DNA of 64,000 nucleotides from Billgrantia azerbaijanica (GTDB lineage: Bacteria > Pseudomonadota > Gammaproteobacteria > Pseudomonadales > Halomonadaceae). This document shows, one piece after another, positions 62,779 to 64,000 of this stretch; positions within the stretch are counted from its first letter, which is position 1, and every line of letters starts with the position of its first letter. The position numbers were made by a program, and so were the translations under genes. The notes under the pieces are model-generated. The model worked only from the letters and a program-made list of their open reading frames with translations, made no database searches and was not told the origin of the DNA. The stretch lies in NCBI GenBank assembly GCA_004551485.1, contig SBLD01000008.1:31892-95891 (forward strand). The letters run 5' to 3'.

Positions 62779-62814
62779 GTTATCGAGCCCGGTAGCCACC
62801 GGGATACCGATAAC
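62779..62814 (-). promoter_or_regulatory. Nested palindrome in the leader of the sugar-binding-protein gene
   Basis: GTTATCG (62779-62785) and CGATAAC (62808-62814) flank a second inverted repeat CCCGGT-AGCC-ACCGGG (62788-62803). It sits about 18 bases before the ATG, just upstream of the ribosome binding site, with no T run. It could be an operator (for example for a GltR-type response regulator) or an mRNA stem. Confidence 0.55.
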
Positions 62815-62872
62815 GCTAACCGACAGCCGCCACGAGGGGGGTTACCTAGTCCTGCGAAGTATTGGGGGAATA

Positions 62873-64000
62873 TTACAGCGGCGAAACATCCTGCGGCCGC
62901 GGCACGACCAGGGTCGCCACCAGCCCGCCCTCGGGGTGGTTGGCGAGGGCGATGTCGCCGCCCATGGCACGCGCGATATGGCGGGCGATGCCGAGCCCCA
63001 GGCCGCTGCCGCCGGTGTGGCGACTGCGCGAGGGCTCGAGGCGCACGAAGGGCGAGAAGACCCGCTCGCGCTCCCCCGGGGGAATGCCCGGGCCATGATC
63101 GCGAATGGCGATCCTCAACCGCTCGGGGCCATCGTCGAGCGTCACCTCGGCGCGGCGGCCGTAGAACACGGCGTTCTCCAGCAGGTTGGCCAGGCAGCGC
63201 TTGAACGCCAGCGGCTTGACCGGTAGCGGCGCGGCGTGCCCGGCGATCGTCACCTCCCCGCCCTGCAGCGTCAGTTCGTCGGCCAGTTCGTCGAGCACCG
63301 TGCGGGGGGCGACCGCCGCCACCGTCTCGTGCAGGTCCAGGCCCTTGACCGAGGCCAGCGCGCCCTTGACCAGCAGGCTGAGCTCGTCGAGCGCGGCGCA
63401 GAAGCGTTCGCGCTGCTGCGGGTCGTCGAGCATTTCGGCACGCAGCCGCATCCGCGTGATCGGTGTCTTGAGGTCGTGTGAGATCGCCGAGAAGAGTCGC
63501 TCGCGCTCGTCGACCTGCTCGCGGATGCGCTCCTGCATGCGGTTGAAGGCGACCGCGGTGGCCGCCACTTCACGGGGGCCGCTCTCGCGCAGCGGCGGCG
63601 CATCGAGGTCGCGGCCGAGCTGGCGTGCCGCCCGCGCCAGCCGCGCCAGGGGCCGGGTGGCGCTGCGGATCCCCACCAGCGACAGCCCGAGCACGCTGAG
63701 CAGCACGATCAGGCCCGCCAGCAGCCGCTCCCGGGAGAACCAGGCATGCTCGCCGAGCAGCTCGGGCATCGGCAGTAGGGTCGCCACGTAGAGCCAGGTG
63801 CCGGCCTCGAGCTCGAGCTGCACCACCAGGATCGGCGGCGACAGCGGCTCCAGCAGCAGGCTGTGCTGCCCCCAGCGTGCCGGCAGGTCGTGGAGCAGCA
63901 CCTCGTTATTGAAGACGCGCAGCGTCTCGGGACGCGAGAACTCGACGACCACCTCGTCGAGATTGAGCTCCTGGGCCAGCACGGCCCGGAAGTTGTCCAC
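62873..64000 (-). CDS. Sensor histidine kinase, GtrS-like (N-terminus beyond window)
   Basis: At least 375 aa of a membrane kinase; the start lies past the window edge (the edge codon GTG need not be the start). A periplasmic part is followed by a TM helix (LLAGLIVLLSVLGLSLVGI), HAMP (RSATRPLARLARAARQLGRD), H-box with phospho-His in SAISHDLKTPITRMRLRAEM, N-box NLLENAVFYG and G-boxes DHGPGIPPGE and GGSGLGLGIA. Position next to the sugar ABC operon matches P. aeruginosa gtrS (2-ketogluconate/glucose sensing with GltR). The response-regulator gene would lie outside the window. Confidence 0.88.
   Translation of the reverse strand: MDNFRAVLAQELNLDEVVVEFSRPETLRVFNNEVLLHDLPARWGQHSLLLEPLSPPILVVQLELEAGTWLYVATLLPMPELLGEHAWFSRERLLAGLIVLLSVLGLSLVGIRSATRPLARLARAARQLGRDLDAPPLRESGPREVAATAVAFNRMQERIREQVDERERLFSAISHDLKTPITRMRLRAEMLDDPQQRERFCAALDELSLLVKGALASVKGLDLHETVAAVAPRTVLDELADELTLQGGEVTIAGHAAPLPVKPLAFKRCLANLLENAVFYGRRAEVTLDDGPERLRIAIRDHGPGIPPGERERVFSPFVRLEPSRSRHTGGSGLGLGIARHIARAMGGDIALANHPEGGLVATLVVPRPQDVSPL

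Overview
The window is high-GC (roughly two-thirds G+C or more), densely coded bacterial chromosome. Protein families and gene order point to a gammaproteobacterium near the Halomonas/Pseudomonas branch, most likely Halomonadaceae. The pairings behind this are pyrD-rmf-rlmKL, lolA-ftsK, aat-bpt-infA-clpA-clpS-icd, and rluE-nudJ with mnmA-hflD-purB. The exact taxon is an inference. No rRNA, tRNA, CRISPR array, prophage or transposase was found. Almost all of it is core-type genome.

Layout. 1-13.4 kb: the start of a probable glutaredoxin-like gene, rlmKL (23S rRNA methylation), rmf, pyrD, the giant NAD-glutamate dehydrogenase, trmA, murI, a hemerythrin-fold protein and rarA. 13.5-25.1 kb: lolA and ftsK, then aat, bpt and infA facing clpA, clpS and icd. 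Together these hold the N-degron transferases, adaptor and unfoldase. rluE-nudJ follow. 25.0-29.9 kb: a TetR-controlled RND efflux operon sits between nudJ and mnmA, breaking a gene run that is contiguous in enterobacteria. Its pump gene carries a -1 frameshift. 30.0-35.4 kb: mnmA-hflD-purB, a corrinoid adenosyltransferase, the ribosomal oxygenase roxA and a GNAT protein.

35.4-47.7 kb: aceA with a 384-bp leader holding a TGTAGT-N3-ACTACA operator-like palindrome, slyB, a small membrane protein, slyD, a TVP38/flavoprotein-disulfide-reductase fusion divergent from an exported MsrA, an MFS/LysR divergent pair, a MepS-like lipoprotein, and an 819-aa protein built from repeated DUF1266-type modules. 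47.9-58.4 kb: gabD-gabT, a K+ channel with a TrkA-N domain, small membrane proteins, a DUF924 protein, a GlxA-type regulator overlapping an MFS gene, ycjX-ycjF and a universal stress protein. 58.5-64 kb: a sugar (probably glucose/mannose) ABC importer operon preceded by a GtrS-type sensor kinase cut by the window edge.

No clear-cut new defence or biosynthetic system was seen. The observations most worth a second look are the repeated DUF1266 protein, the flavoprotein fusion beside periplasmic MsrA, the frameshifted efflux pump with twin TetR sites, the palindromes ahead of aceA and the sugar-binding-protein gene, and small tandem duplications at the ends of rlmKL and infA.
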